NCBI GenBank assembly: GCA_963575745.1
Contig: CAUYUJ010017975.1
Coordinates: forward strand, 1 to 64,000
Source: Prorocentrum cordatum
Taxonomy: Eukaryota > Sar > Dinophyceae > Prorocentrales > Prorocentraceae
DNA length: 64,000 nt
Direction of reading: 5' to 3'
Below, piece by piece: positions 1-9,235 of the stretch (position 1 is its first letter; each line of letters starts with the position of its first letter). A program made the position numbers and the translations under genes. The notes beneath the pieces are model-generated. The model searched no databases, was not told where the DNA came from, and saw only the letters and a list, made by a program, of their open reading frames with translations.

Positions 1-870
1 GGGCTGCGGTACGTTCAGGTGCCCGAGTCCGTGAAGCCGTTGCGCAGTGCTCACGGGGTAGGCGGCCCGGCCAGAGTTATCGCCACGGTGTTGTTTCCTC
101 TGTGCTTAGGCGGCGTGCTGGGCATCGTAGAGACAACGGTCCTAGACGAGGACGTGCCCCACATTCTGAGCGTGAATCTGCTAGACTTCCTGAAGTGTGT
201 GGTCGATTTGCCCAGGAATATCTTGGTATCAGGGACGCTGGAGGAAGACATTCCCATGACCAAGCTCAGCACAGGGCACCGTATGGCAGACATTATCGGA
301 CCAGTTGCCGGAAGAGGCAGGGCGCCTCGCGATGCAGTGAGCAAGTATCCTTTCTTGACGGCAGCATCGTTTTTGCTTGACGGGGACCGGGCTCCAGAGA
401 TGAGCTCGGACGGGACTGTGACTCAGTACATCATCCCTCTCCTCGTGATCCTCCTCCTTCTCATCAGGCGTCGAGGGTCTCGAAGGGCCCCAAGGCACAG
501 CTTGATCAAGGTCAAGAAGGGCCTCCAGGTGGGCCCGACGGACAACACGATGGGAGTCAAGGGGGACGACGACAGGCTCGGCCCCCAGGAGGGCTACTTA
601 GATAAGGAGCTGTCGGGCCTCGCGGGCTCGACCGGGAACATGATCAAGGGGGTCTACCAGCCAAGGGCTCAGTTAGCGTCCCAGAGACTCGTCAAGGGCT
701 TAGGATCAACCGGGAGCGCTAAGGACGTGCACGGGACCACCAGCGACCACAACGGGACGGTCTCAGAGATTCGGAGCTGTCTGCATGTATCTCGTTACGT
801 AGCGCTTTTCGGCTCGAGCTCCGAGATCAGCTTTCGAGATTTCCCGAGCAGCGGACTTCTTTCAGCATCC
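1..870 (+). CDS. Partial aspartic-protease-like domain of the copia polyprotein
   Basis: The frame is open from base 1. The supported part is roughly bases 30-310. It reads as the C-terminal half of a retropepsin-like fold: VIATVLFPLCLGGVLGIVETT, then DVPHILSVNLLDFLKCVVDL, then PMTKLSTGHRMADI. Copia proteases of dinoflagellates, as I remember them, end in a similar pattern (a 'PxLLS..LL..L.AVVDL' strand followed by 'LxSGH'). The catalytic DTG/DSG would lie upstream of the window and is not seen. After about base 310 the frame stays open but I recognise nothing; a hydrophobic run near 424-475 comes from CT-rich DNA and may not be real coding. The nominal GTG at base 19 has no meaning as a eukaryotic start. 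Confidence 0.5.
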
Positions 871-889
871 GACCTCAGTGAGGCAACCG

Positions 890-2335
890 ATGGCGATCCG
901 TGCGCTGTTGTTCGCAATGATGACCAGTGCCGTGCTGGCGGGCAAGAAGGAACCCGGTGCGAAGGCAGCCACCGAGGAGTTCCTGGCGAGGCGCGATGCG
1001 GCATTGGCCAGTGCAGAGGGCGAGACGAGCGACGACGTCAGCTCCATCGAGACAGTGCTGCCTGGACAGGGCAGCGGCCAGCCTGGGGCTTCGCCGTCGG
1101 ACGACCCGATGAGTCAGGAACCAGGGCCGCCTCCACCTCTGGGGGCTCAGCCGATGCCGTGGGCTGCAGCGGGAACCGCGGCACACGTGCCCCCAGCACC
1201 TCTCGGGCCTCCGCCTGCCGAGCCAGTCGGAGCACTCCACCAGCATGCAGTTGCCCGGGGGACAGCGGGCCAGACGATGCAGCCTCCTCCACCAGCGGGG
1301 CCGCCTCCCAATTGGCAGGCCACACTGAGCCAGCAGGCCGGACTGCCGATGAGTCAGCAGGCAGTGCTTACGGGCCCGGCGGCCACCAAGCCTCCGCCGG
1401 TCCAGGATGCGACACCACCAGGAGCAGGGGCGGCAGCGGCAGCACCTCCGCCCAAGTCTCCTCCCGCCTGTCGCCACCCGCGCTGTGCCATTCGCTACTT
1501 TGGAAACCAACACGGATCGGGATCACGATGCACTCACTGTGGCGAGCGTCTGACATGGATCCCTCGCGCGGCTGGCGCTGGTGGTGCCGGGCAAGGCGGA
1601 GGACAGCAAACGGCCACGGAGGCCGCCCGCGCAGCCGCCGCAGCAGCACAGCAGGCAGTGGACATGATGCAGGACAGTCCCCAGTTTCGGGCAGGCGGAG
1701 CAGCATTGTCGACAGTGAACAGCCTGAGTGCTCTCCTCCAGGGCCTTCAGTGGCAGTTGGCGTCGGTCCCGGAGAGCGTGAGGGCGCTGGACCGTGTCCA
1801 GGAGGTCCTCGACAGGATGGTGCAGGTGGTGACCACCCAGCAGAACGCACCGTCATCCCAGGTCGAGGAGGGGCTCCAGCAGATCTACTTGAACGTGGTG
1901 GAGATCCGCAGGCTCGTCGGGAGCTTCGAGGGCTTTGCCGAGACGCTGGACTGGATCCACAACGCTGTGGGCGGCATGGCCAACTCTGTCACGCACGTGG
2001 AGGCTGCCGTCTCCCAGCTCGGACAGATGATGGTCCAGATAGGCACTGCAGTGACGGGACTGGTCCACATAGCCAATGCTCAGCTACCAGACCAGGACAT
2101 CGAGGGCCAATGGACATCAGGGACGGCTTCGGGCTCCGGTGGCCAGGACCCAGACGGAGCGCAGGGCGGTCCCGACTCTACGATGACTACCACGACCACC
2201 GAGGAGCACACGACCACAGCTCCAGCAGTCATGAGAACGACGTGGTGGAGTCTGGGACCCATCCCGGAGGAGACGGTGCCGAACTCATCCGAGAGTTGGG
2301 AGGTTCTCCCGAACGAGGCCGAGATCGGCCAGTGA
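890..2335 (+). CDS. Zinc-motif, Pro/Ala/Gln-rich retroelement protein
   Basis: 481 residues from the ATG at 890. The frame differs from that of the protease tail (frame 2 against frame 1). Residues about 60-190 are Pro/Gln/Ala-rich and low in complexity. Residues 194-217 hold a Cys motif, C194-x4-C199...C214-x2-C217, with GNQ and GER-LTW around it; this resembles a short zinc motif of the form CxHP..(R)xGN..G....CxxC..RWxW that I recall in dinoflagellate copia polyproteins. Residues about 225-420 look helical, with repeated Q, A, V and L, and may be a coiled coil. The tail is Thr-rich. In the intact element this was probably part of one polyprotein, so the separate frame is likely caused by indels. 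The hydrophobic N-terminus (MAIRALLFAMMTSAVLA) looks like a signal peptide but is probably fortuitous. Confidence 0.6.
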   Translation: MAIRALLFAMMTSAVLAGKKEPGAKAATEEFLARRDAALASAEGETSDDVSSIETVLPGQGSGQPGASPSDDPMSQEPGPPPPLGAQPMPWAAAGTAAHVPPAPLGPPPAEPVGALHQHAVARGTAGQTMQPPPPAGPPPNWQATLSQQAGLPMSQQAVLTGPAATKPPPVQDATPPGAGAAAAAPPPKSPPACRHPRCAIRYFGNQHGSGSRCTHCGERLTWIPRAAGAGGAGQGGGQQTATEAARAAAAAAQQAVDMMQDSPQFRAGGAALSTVNSLSALLQGLQWQLASVPESVRALDRVQEVLDRMVQVVTTQQNAPSSQVEEGLQQIYLNVVEIRRLVGSFEGFAETLDWIHNAVGGMANSVTHVEAAVSQLGQMMVQIGTAVTGLVHIANAQLPDQDIEGQWTSGTASGSGGQDPDGAQGGPDSTMTTTTTEEHTTTAPAVMRTTWWSLGPIPEETVPNSSESWEVLPNEAEIGQ

Positions 2336-2338
2336 GTC

Positions 2339-3017
2339 CAGCGAGCAGGGACGGTAGCACGAGGCGCAGCCCAGACCCCGAGGGTTTTTCTCTCGGAGCG
2401 CACGGGCGCAGCGGTACGAGGGTACCCGGCCCGAGCCTGGTCGCCAGCTTTCAAGCATGCGAATGCATTTCCTCTGTTCTGCACGAGGCCGCCACTGAGG
2501 CAGGCGAGCAGAACGCTATCTATCCATCCTCCTCCCTTCCCAATTCTCCAATGTTTCTCTATCCTGTGAGCACCGGGCCCGGGAGCGGCACGAAGCGAAA
2601 AGAAGAACCGATCGGGGCACCTCTTAGCCAGAAGAAGCACAAGCAACTGCGGGGGCTTGAGGGCGGTTCTGGGACTCTCGAGGGCCCAGGGTTTGAGGGG
2701 TTCGAGTGGCTCGACGGGGATGTCACGAACGACGATCGAGAGGCCTCATGCCCAAGCGAGGTCAGGGAAGCGCTGGAAGCCATGGCGACCTCGCGGAGCA
2801 CGGGTCACGAGCAACCGAGTCGGAGGACCTCCCGGAAGGCCAAGCGGGGCACGAGCTTTCTCGAAGTCTTTTCCCCTCCCAGGATAGGTCCTAGAGTGCA
2901 GAAGCGAGGAGGGGCGGTCGGCAAGGTTGTTAGCTGGGACCTATCTACCGGCTGGAACTCAAGAAATGCTAAGGACAAGACACGACGGACGGTGATTTAT
3001 GAATGGGCTCAAACGAT
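2339..3017 (+). pseudogene. Copia polyprotein segment with EVFSPPR motif, cut by the A-rich tract
   Basis: After the stop of the preceding frame, frame 1 becomes protein-like again. It has a charged region (TKRKEEPIGAPLSQKKHKQL), acidic residues, and then SFLEVFSPPRIGPRVQKRGG at about 2853-2910, VVSWDLSTGWN and a KDKTRR segment. From memory, dinoflagellate copia polyproteins carry an 'EVFSPPR...G...S.DL.tGWD' block followed within about 60 residues by a 'SPPC' block, a pattern reminiscent of cytosine-C5 methyltransferase folds. Here the second block is absent: the sequence runs into the A-rich tract at 3018. The matching downstream part resumes in another frame at about 3309. The methyltransferase comparison is inference only. 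Confidence 0.5.
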
Positions 3018-3253
3018 AAAAAAAAAAAAAGGAAAAAAAAACAAGTAAAAAGAAAAAAGCAAGAAAAAGAAAAAAAAAGGAAAAAAAACACCACGAAATA
3101 AATAGGAAAAAAAAAAAAAAAAAAAACAACCCATAAGGGACGCCTAGGATGAAAAGGGAAGCAAACATAACAAAGCATAAAAGATAACAAAAAAAGAAAA
3201 AAAAACAAAAAAAAAAAGAAAAAAAAATAAAAAAAACAAAAAAGAAGAAAAGA
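3018..3253 (+). repeat. A-rich tract (about 235 bp) inside the copia coding region
   Basis: Nearly pure A on the plus strand with scattered G, C and T, interrupted at 3127-3180 by a short mixed segment. It sits exactly where the conserved copia region should continue, so it is an insertion or replacement and not a normal 3' tail: coding sequence of the same element continues beyond it for almost 5 kb. Phe-rich open frames on the minus strand here are translations of poly-T and are not genes. Confidence 0.9.
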
Positions 3254-3308
3254 ACCTCAGACCATCTGGGCCTGCCCTCCGTGTCGGGTCTTCTCTGCCA
3301 TCAGTCGC

Positions 3309-6300
3309 TTGAGTGAGGCGGTCCGAGATCCCATCGCCTGGTCCAGGGCTATACACGAGGGACTCGAGGACCTGATATTCTGCATGAAGATCGCTGATTA
3401 TCAGATCAGCCACGGTCGGTTCTTTGCTTTCGAGCGCCCTCTGTTCGCCATGTCCTGGGACACTCAGGTGGTTCGCGCGATTTCCGAGTTGCCTCAAGTG
3501 AGTCGCATCCGAGTGGACATGTGCGCGTTTGGCCTCAACGTTACGGGGGAAGGTCTTAACAAAAAGCCGACAGGGATTCTGACGAATCATCCGCGGCTCC
3601 AGGAAATCTTGGGGGGTTGTTGGTGCGACGGCAGTCACAAGCATGTGCTGCTGGAGGGAAAGTCCAGGACCTCCCGGGCTCAGGTTTACCCTCCCCGATT
3701 CGTCGAGGCCGTGGCGCGCGCGGTGACAGAACAATGGAGCGGGGCGAGTCAAGGTCGAAAGGTCGCTTGGTCAGAACTCGACGAGAGTTCCTTCCCAGTC
3801 GGTAGTCTCGGCGAGGAAGATATCGATGATCGGGATGACAGTGGGGAAGACGAGCCAGAGACCAGGACCACTCCCACCGACCAGGCCAGGGAACCCGAGC
3901 CAGAGCCCAGCGAGCAGGAGAAGCGCCTCATCTTTCGCTTGCATCACAACATGGGGCACCCCGACAATCGTAAGTTCATTAGGGTGCTGCGTGCGGGAGG
4001 CGTGAAGATACATCTGCTCCGTTGGATCCGAGATTCGTTCAAGTGCTCAGAGTGTTCGGAGCGTTCCAGGACCACGAGCCACAGACGCGTGGCTCTACCT
4101 CGGACTTTCAAGTTTAACCACATCGTCGGTGTTGATCTCTTCTTCCTTCCCTTTCAGGATCAGACAGTGCCGTTTCTTAACATTGTCGATCACGGGTCTA
4201 ATCTGCAGATCTGCGTGAGGGTCGAAGAAGCTAAGGCGGCCTGTGTCTGGAGGGCTTTCGTGCAGGCCTGGGTTCGTCCATTTGGGGCTCCACATTTTCT
4301 GTTGTCAGATGGCGGCTCAGAGTTTGAACATCGTTTTGCCAGGGGACTCGAGCAGTGGGGAGTGCTGCATCACATATGCGACGCCAACTCCCCTTGGCAA
4401 AATGGTCGAGTGGAGAGGCACGGAGGTTGGATTAAGGAACGCATTAAGTCAGAGTTAGAAGCAGGTTCCTCGATACCCGCGGATCTTCCCGAGCTGGAGG
4501 AACTAGTGTACGAGCTGTGCGCCCATAAGAATCGGTTTTGGCACAGAGGGGGTTTCACCCCACTCCAGCTGGTCCTGGGGGAAAATCCGCGATTGCCCCA
4601 CGAAATCCTGTCAGACGACCATCTGGGCTTGCCCGGATGGCAGGACAGTTTGAGGCCTGCCGCCGAGCAAGACTCAGCTGGCGCGGAGTTTGCGCGTTCT
4701 CAGAAAGTCCGTGAGTTAGCCCGCAGGCTGGCTCTGGAGACGACCTCTCGAGAGAAGATCCAGAGAGCGAGTAAGGCCCGAGCCGGACCGACAGTGACCT
4801 TCACGCCGGGCCAATGGGTTTTCGTTTGGCGTCGAATGACCAGATCGGGACCAAGGGCCGACACGCTCGGCCGGAGACGAGACGCGTGGACCGGGCCAGG
4901 CATTGTGGTGCTCTCAGAGCGCGGTACGGTTTGGGTGGCCGTGAGATCTCGCTTGTGGAAGTGTTCCCCAGAGCAGGTGCGACTGGCTTCCTCCGAAGAA
5001 GAGTTTGGGATTCAGTTGGGTCAAGACCCACAGTGGCACGACCTGCTTGGCCAGGCCAGGACCAGGAGAGCTGCTGCTGTCGACGTGCAGCGAGAGGGTC
5101 CCCCTCCGGACGATGCCTGGGACCAGGCCTTGTCGCCAGGGTCCGATACGGCGCCGAGCGTCCCAGCGGGCCCTCGAGATCAATTTGTTCCTGCCAGGGG
5201 TCCGGGGTTCGGGACCGATCGGGACCTCGAGCCCACGGGGCCTAGCCTAGGCCGGGGCGTTGTGGGTCACCCGAGGCCTCCCTCATCGTCCGGGGGTTCG
5301 GTGATCGCCAGAGCCGGGTCCGAGAGAACCCGACTCCCTTCCATATCCGAGGAAGCGGAGGTTCCTTCGAGGCAGGTCACTTCGGACAGCAGTCGTGTTG
5401 CTCTGTCGCCCCAGGTCGTCCCCTCTCCTCCTCCCGAGAGAGCGGCTGAGGCTCCCGCGCGAGGGCCCGAGCTGACAGGGGCGGCGGCGAACGGCAACGG
5501 AGTGGCCGACGTCTCTGCGGCCCCTCCTATTTCCCCCCTCTCTCCTCTTTCTCTCTCTCCCGCTCCCTTGGCTCCCGGGGACTCTCTCTCTCCTCCTCCT
5601 CCTCTCCCTCCTGCTGGGGGGCCGGAGCCAGGACCAGGCCGGGGCAGAGCAAGACTCACCCAGCCATCAGACGTACCGCCGTGTATCCTGAGGCGCAGAG
5701 CCGAGGACATGCGTGCTCTCAGCTGTCCTCCTGGCACGGGCGAGGCAAAGCGGGCTCGAATCGAGCCTCCCCCCGGACTCGCTCCTCCGAGCGAGGGAGC
5801 AGGTAGCGCAGGCGGCTCAGGACTCCCTCCTCTCCCTGAGGGACCAGGACAGGCTTCGGAGGCCGTTCTCCCTCCCTCCAGCGTCGCTGAGACATCTCCT
5901 CACTCATCTCACGATTTACACGGGCCAGGTCAGAGACCGGACCGAGAAGCTAGGGGTATCGTCGGTCGAAGGATCGAGGAATTCGAGGATCGAGCTCGCA
6001 ACCGCGACCGGTCTCCTCGGCGCGGGTATTTTGTGGTAGAAGCCGAAGACAACGGGAGCGCGTGTCTGACCGAGGTCCCGGGGATCGAGCCGGGGGCGGG
6101 AGTTTTCGCTGCCAGCCGTGGCGGCGAGGTCTCGCTCGGCAAGTTGACGGCGGCCGAGAGGGCCAAGTTCGAGGTGTCAGATGACACTGAGTGGGGAAAT
6201 ATGATGAAGTCAGGAGCCGTGGAGGTGATATCACCTGCTCGGGCGAAGGCGGTCAGGGAGGTCTGTCCCGAGCGGATCATCACCAGCCGCATGGTGAGAC

Positions 6301-7071
6301 GGTGGAAGCCGGTGGAGGGCACCTTCTCTGAGCCTCAGGCTAAGTCCCGCTGGTGCGTGCACGGACATAAGGACCCGGACACGGGGTCACTATTTGTCTA
6401 CTCCCCCACTCCTCAGACTACGTCCATCCATATGTTTCTTCAGGTCATGATGAACCTGTCCCTTTTAGGAGATATAGCCGACGTTAAGAACGCGTTTTGC
6501 CAATCCGATCCGATGCGTCGTTCTCAAGGAGACATATATGTCGAGCCATGTGAGGGTATCAAGGTTGAACGCGGATCGTTGATTCTTCTTAAGGTCAACG
6601 TGTATGGACTCGATGATGCGCCACTCGCGTGGCGCAAGACTGTCGTCAGCTTCCTAAAGGATAAGGGTTTCTGTAGGAGTCTGCTGGAGCCGTGCTGGTG
6701 GACCCGGTACGACTCGAGAGGCAGAATCCTCAACATGATCCTTCTGGAGGTGGACGATTTTCTGATTGCCAGCGAATCACCAGAGTCACGGAAGTGGCTG
6801 AGGGAGACTCTCGAGGGTCGATTCCGGTTCGGGAAATACCGTGACTGTCATGCCGGTCCCGTCGAATACGCAGGCAGATCCGTTCGGGTGGGTTCCCAGC
6901 GCACCACTATCGATCAGGAAAAGTACATTCTCGAGGAGCTCCGCCCGATCGTGCTGGCCAGGGGAAGGTTGGGTCAAAAGAAAGCGCCTCTCGACAGAGA
7001 GGAGTTCAAGTCCCTTCGGTCGCTTATATATAAGTTGAACTGGGTCGGGCGGGAGTCACGACCCGAGGCAG
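3309..7071 (+). CDS. Copia pol: pre-integrase region, integrase and reverse transcriptase
   Basis: Numbering is from the first in-frame codon at 3309 (TTG, not a true start; the frame is the continuation of the broken polyprotein). Residues 1-145 form a conserved block (GRFFAFERPLFAMSW, RVDMCAFGLN, KPTGILTNHP, SHKHVLLEG, YPPRFVEAV). Residues about 206-255 are the GAG-pre-integrase HHCC finger (LHHNMGHPDN...FKCSECS). The integrase core has D276 (GVDLFF), D334 (LLSDGG) and E369 (NGRVERHGG), a proper D,D35E arrangement. Residues about 600-890 are a Pro/Ser-rich linker. RT follows: SRWCVHGHKD, D1058 (DVKNAF) and D1149-D1150 (EVDDFLIA). The frame is lost by one extra base near 7069-7072, just after the SRPEA motif, and ends at 7163; the RNase H continues in the +1 frame. 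Confidence 0.9.
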
Positions 7072-8031
7072 GCCGCAGGTACGGCCAGCACTCTGGCCAG
7101 CAGGCTCAAGGAGCCCACCGTGGGGGACGTTGCGTGTGCCAACAAAATGGTGCGCCACCTTAGGGCCACGGCCTCTAGGGGCCTGAGCATCTGGCGACTC
7201 GACCCGGAGCGCATGGCGTTTGTGTCGTTTTCTGATGCCGGAGGGGTTGGGGCCAGCGAGGGGCAGCTGGACGAGAGGGGCCTTCCCCAAGACCCCACTC
7301 AAAGCGCGTGGATGGTGCTTGCGACGGACAAGAGCGTGATAGATAATCGTGTCGTCCGGGCTTCGATCCTGGGGTGGAGGAGCTCGAAGCTCCGTCGGAA
7401 GGTGACTTCCACGCTAGCCGGCGAGACGCAAGCACTCTCCCAGGCCGTGGCTGAAGTTGAGTTTCTGCAAGTTTTATATAGGGACATCGTTTTTCGAGAT
7501 GTCAACGTTTCAGATCTCTGCAGGGGCGCAGGACCGTTTACTACCGTGCTGAGAAGCAACTGCCGGCTCGGCAGTCGCGTGGAGCAAGTCCATGTTGTAG
7601 ACGCTAAAAGTATTTACGACACTATGCTCAAGGACGGGCATGCAAGTGCGCGTGACCGGCGCACGGCGCTGGACCTGGCAGTGGTGTGCGAGACGTTAGA
7701 GAATGCCCGCGGACACATCCGCTGGATACCACACGGCAGGATGCCGGTGGACGCCATGACTAAGGATGATATCACGAAGGGGAACGCAGCATTGGCCAGT
7801 CTGCTCACCCATGGTAAGCTTGTTCTGGTCGACGAGTCCGCAGAGCTAGACCGTCGAAAGCAAGATCCTGGGCACAAAGATAGGTCCCAGGCCGCCTCTC
7901 GGAGAACTCTTGCTCAGGACTCTGATCTGGTGTCATGGTCGGCTATTCGCGGTGTCGTCCCGGGTCCGGAGCTCGGCAACCTCTCTTCTCCTCTCTCTCC
8001 TTTCCTCGATCCTGTGCAGCAGGACGACTGA
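7072..8031 (+). CDS. Copia RNase H domain and C-terminal tail (frameshifted)
   Basis: This is the +1 continuation of pol. Before the nominal GTG at 7120 the same frame already reads AAGTASTLASRLKEPTVGDV, the expected continuation of the RT connection, which fixes the frameshift at about 7069-7072. RNase H acidic residues are visible: D in SFSDAGGVG (7234-7236), E in AGETQALSQA (7423-7425), D in VDAKSIYDT (7600-7602), then the SARDRRTALDLAVV helix and IRWIPHGRMPVDAMTK at the end. Copia RNase H domains typically end with 'VxTxxQxADxLTK', which corresponds here to PVDAMTK. The last 70 residues are Ser/Asp-rich and unremarkable. The stop TGA is at 8029-8031. Confidence 0.88.
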   Translation, partial: AAGTASTLASRLKEPTVGDVACANKMVRHLRATASRGLSIWRLDPERMAFVSFSDAGGVGASEGQLDERGLPQDPTQSAWMVLATDKSVIDNRVVRASILGWRSSKLRRKVTSTLAGETQALSQAVAEVEFLQVLYRDIVFRDVNVSDLCRGAGPFTTVLRSNCRLGSRVEQVHVVDAKSIYDTMLKDGHASARDRRTALDLAVVCETLENARGHIRWIPHGRMPVDAMTKDDITKGNAALASLLTHGKLVLVDESAELDRRKQDPGHKDRSQAASRRTLAQDSDLVSWSAIRGVVPGPELGNLSSPLSPFLDPVQQDD

Positions 8032-8057
8032 CTTATGTGTACAGTACTGTTAGGGGC

Positions 8058-8123
8058 TGCTAAACCTACTAGAAAGTCTGACCCATGTGATGGAGTTCCA
8101 CTTTTCAGGGGTTAGGTTTAGCA
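8058..8123 (+). other. 11-bp perfect inverted repeat 3' of the copia coding region
   Basis: TGCTAAACCTA (8058-8068) pairs perfectly with TAGGTTTAGCA (8113-8123) around a 44-nt loop, 27 bp after the copia stop codon. It could be part of the element's 3' untranslated region or LTR. The stretch 8032-8172 has no other gene-like content. Confidence 0.55.
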
Positions 8124-8172
8124 TGTACATCTTTCTCTAGAGAGCAGGAGACAGAATGACTGACATTCATGA

Positions 8173-8195
8173 TCCGTTGCCGGGTTTGGCTCAAG
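8173..8195 (+). other. Probable dinoflagellate spliced-leader relic
   Basis: The 23 nt TCCGT-T-GCC-GGG-TTTGGCTCAAG can be aligned with the 22-nt dinoflagellate spliced leader (TCCGTAGCCATTTTGGCTCAAG, known from the literature) with 19 of 22 bases identical and one extra base. The 11 bases next to the 3' end are an exact match. Relict leaders embedded in genomic DNA are known in dinoflagellates and are taken as evidence of reverse-transcribed, reintegrated mRNAs. What follows on the plus strand here is a repeat array, not an identifiable gene. Confidence 0.6.
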
Positions 8196-8236
8196 GCAAA
8201 AAGGCATCCGCTCATCCTGCTGCTGCCACACAGTGT

Positions 8237-8641
8237 CAAAACTCGCATGGCGGCCCCGCCCCATTTCGGCGCACCCCTCACACGTTTCGTGGCGCCGTAA
8301 GGAGCTCCACCGAAGGTCCCAGTGGCAGGGTTCGCATGGCGCCACCGCGCCCATTTCGGCACACCCCTCACACGTTTCGTGGCCCCATGGGGAGCTCCAC
8401 CGAAGGCCCGAGTGGCAAAGTTCGCATGGCGGCCCCGCCCCATTTCGGCACACCCCTCACATGTTTCGTGGCCCCACAGGGAGCTCCATCGTTTTGCCCC
8501 ACTGGCAGGGTTCGCATAGCGCCATCGCACCCATTTCGGCACACCCCTCACGCGTTTCGCGGCCCCGCAGGGAGCTCCACCGAAGGCGGGGCTCACAACT
8601 GCGGTACCCACAATTGCATGTGGTTGGGTCCTTCGCCAGGA
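8237..8641 (+). repeat. Repeat family E1, copy 1: 4 units of about 90 bp plus flank
   Basis: The units contain GTTTCGTGGCCCCATGGGGA followed by GCTCCACCGAAGG. GTTTCG recurs at 8284, 8374, 8463 and 8554 (spacing 90, 89 and 91 bp). The array ends with a unique flank, GGTACCCACAATTGCATG then GTTGGGTCCTTCGCCAGG (8601-8641). The same units and flank occur at 24.5-25.9, 31.4-31.9 and, as single units, 49.8-50.1 kb. Confidence 0.85.
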
Positions 8642-9146
8642 TAATTTCTGAACTGGACTCTGACCCCCATGCCGAGGCCAAACTGATCCCCTCCGCGTGT
8701 GGTGTTTCCAGACCGGTCATGCGCGGTCGTTCGCCCTAGCCTAAGCACTAGACTTACAGCTACAGCCACGCCGGAATGGCTTCCCCCCGCCATCTCCTCC
8801 AATAGATATAATGCATTGCGCATGCTTTGATCTAATTGGCGCATTTGATCACTATCCCGCTGAAACCATACCATGCGTGTAACATGAGCGACCCCCCGCG
8901 CGCACATGTCATGCCATTAGACACCATTGGGCTCCAAGCTTTTCCAAGGTATAGCTATCCAGCAACTATCCAACACTGGCTCTCTCCTAGTTTTGTTCGC
9001 TGAGCAGTCGCCAGGTTCCTGCGCGCGTGCACTCGCTGAAATCACAAGAATATCATCGGCTTTTGGGCGTGCAAGATCTTGCAGTGGGGGCCGCACGCGC
9101 GCACATTTTTGAACCATCCAACAACCATCGCGCGCCCGCAAACTCT
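8642..9146. other. No gene recognised
   Basis: Mixed-composition DNA. No motif, long repeat or convincing coding frame was seen. The long minus-strand open frame that begins at 10,602 and ends at 8,917 crosses several unrelated repeats and is not credible as a gene. Confidence 0.5.
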
Positions 9147-9150
9147 GCCA

Positions 9151-9235
9151 ACTCCTCCTCCTCCTCCTCCTCCTCCTCCTGCTCCTCCTCCCTCTCCTCC
9201 TCTCTCCTCCCCGCTGCCCCCTCTCCCTCCTCCTC
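9151..9235 (+). repeat. (CCT)n-rich microsatellite
   Basis: A CTCCTC run with a few interruptions. Poly-Pro and poly-Glu open frames here are repeat translations. Confidence 0.9.

Larger units (their letters stand above)
1..8031 (+). mobile_element. Degraded Ty1/copia-like LTR retrotransposon, 5' end outside window
   Basis: The parts appear in copia order: protease tail (from base 1), a zinc-motif protein (890-2335), a conserved pre-integrase region, HHCC zinc finger, D,D35E integrase, reverse transcriptase and RNase H (3309-8031). Integrase before RT is the Ty1/copia order. The reading frame changes at least four times, and an A-rich tract at 3018-3253 breaks a conserved region, so this copy is almost certainly dead. 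No LTR was recognised: the 5' LTR would lie before the window and the sequence after 8031 shows no repeat of anything upstream. The gag region is also outside. Confidence 0.85.

Noticed and set aside
424-480. Transmembrane segment after the copia protease
   Set aside because: The hydrophobic run YIIPLLVILLLLI arises from a CTC/CTT-rich stretch; no such segment is expected in copia polyproteins.
2959-3208. Phe-rich small membrane proteins on the minus strand
   Set aside because: They are translations of poly-T opposite the A-rich tract.
3309-3311. TTG, GTG or CTG codons as starts of the retroelement frames
   Set aside because: Non-ATG starts are not expected in a eukaryote; the frames are parts of one broken polyprotein.
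8237-8641. CRISPR-like array
   Set aside because: The repeats are adjacent with no unique spacers of constant length, and the context is eukaryotic.
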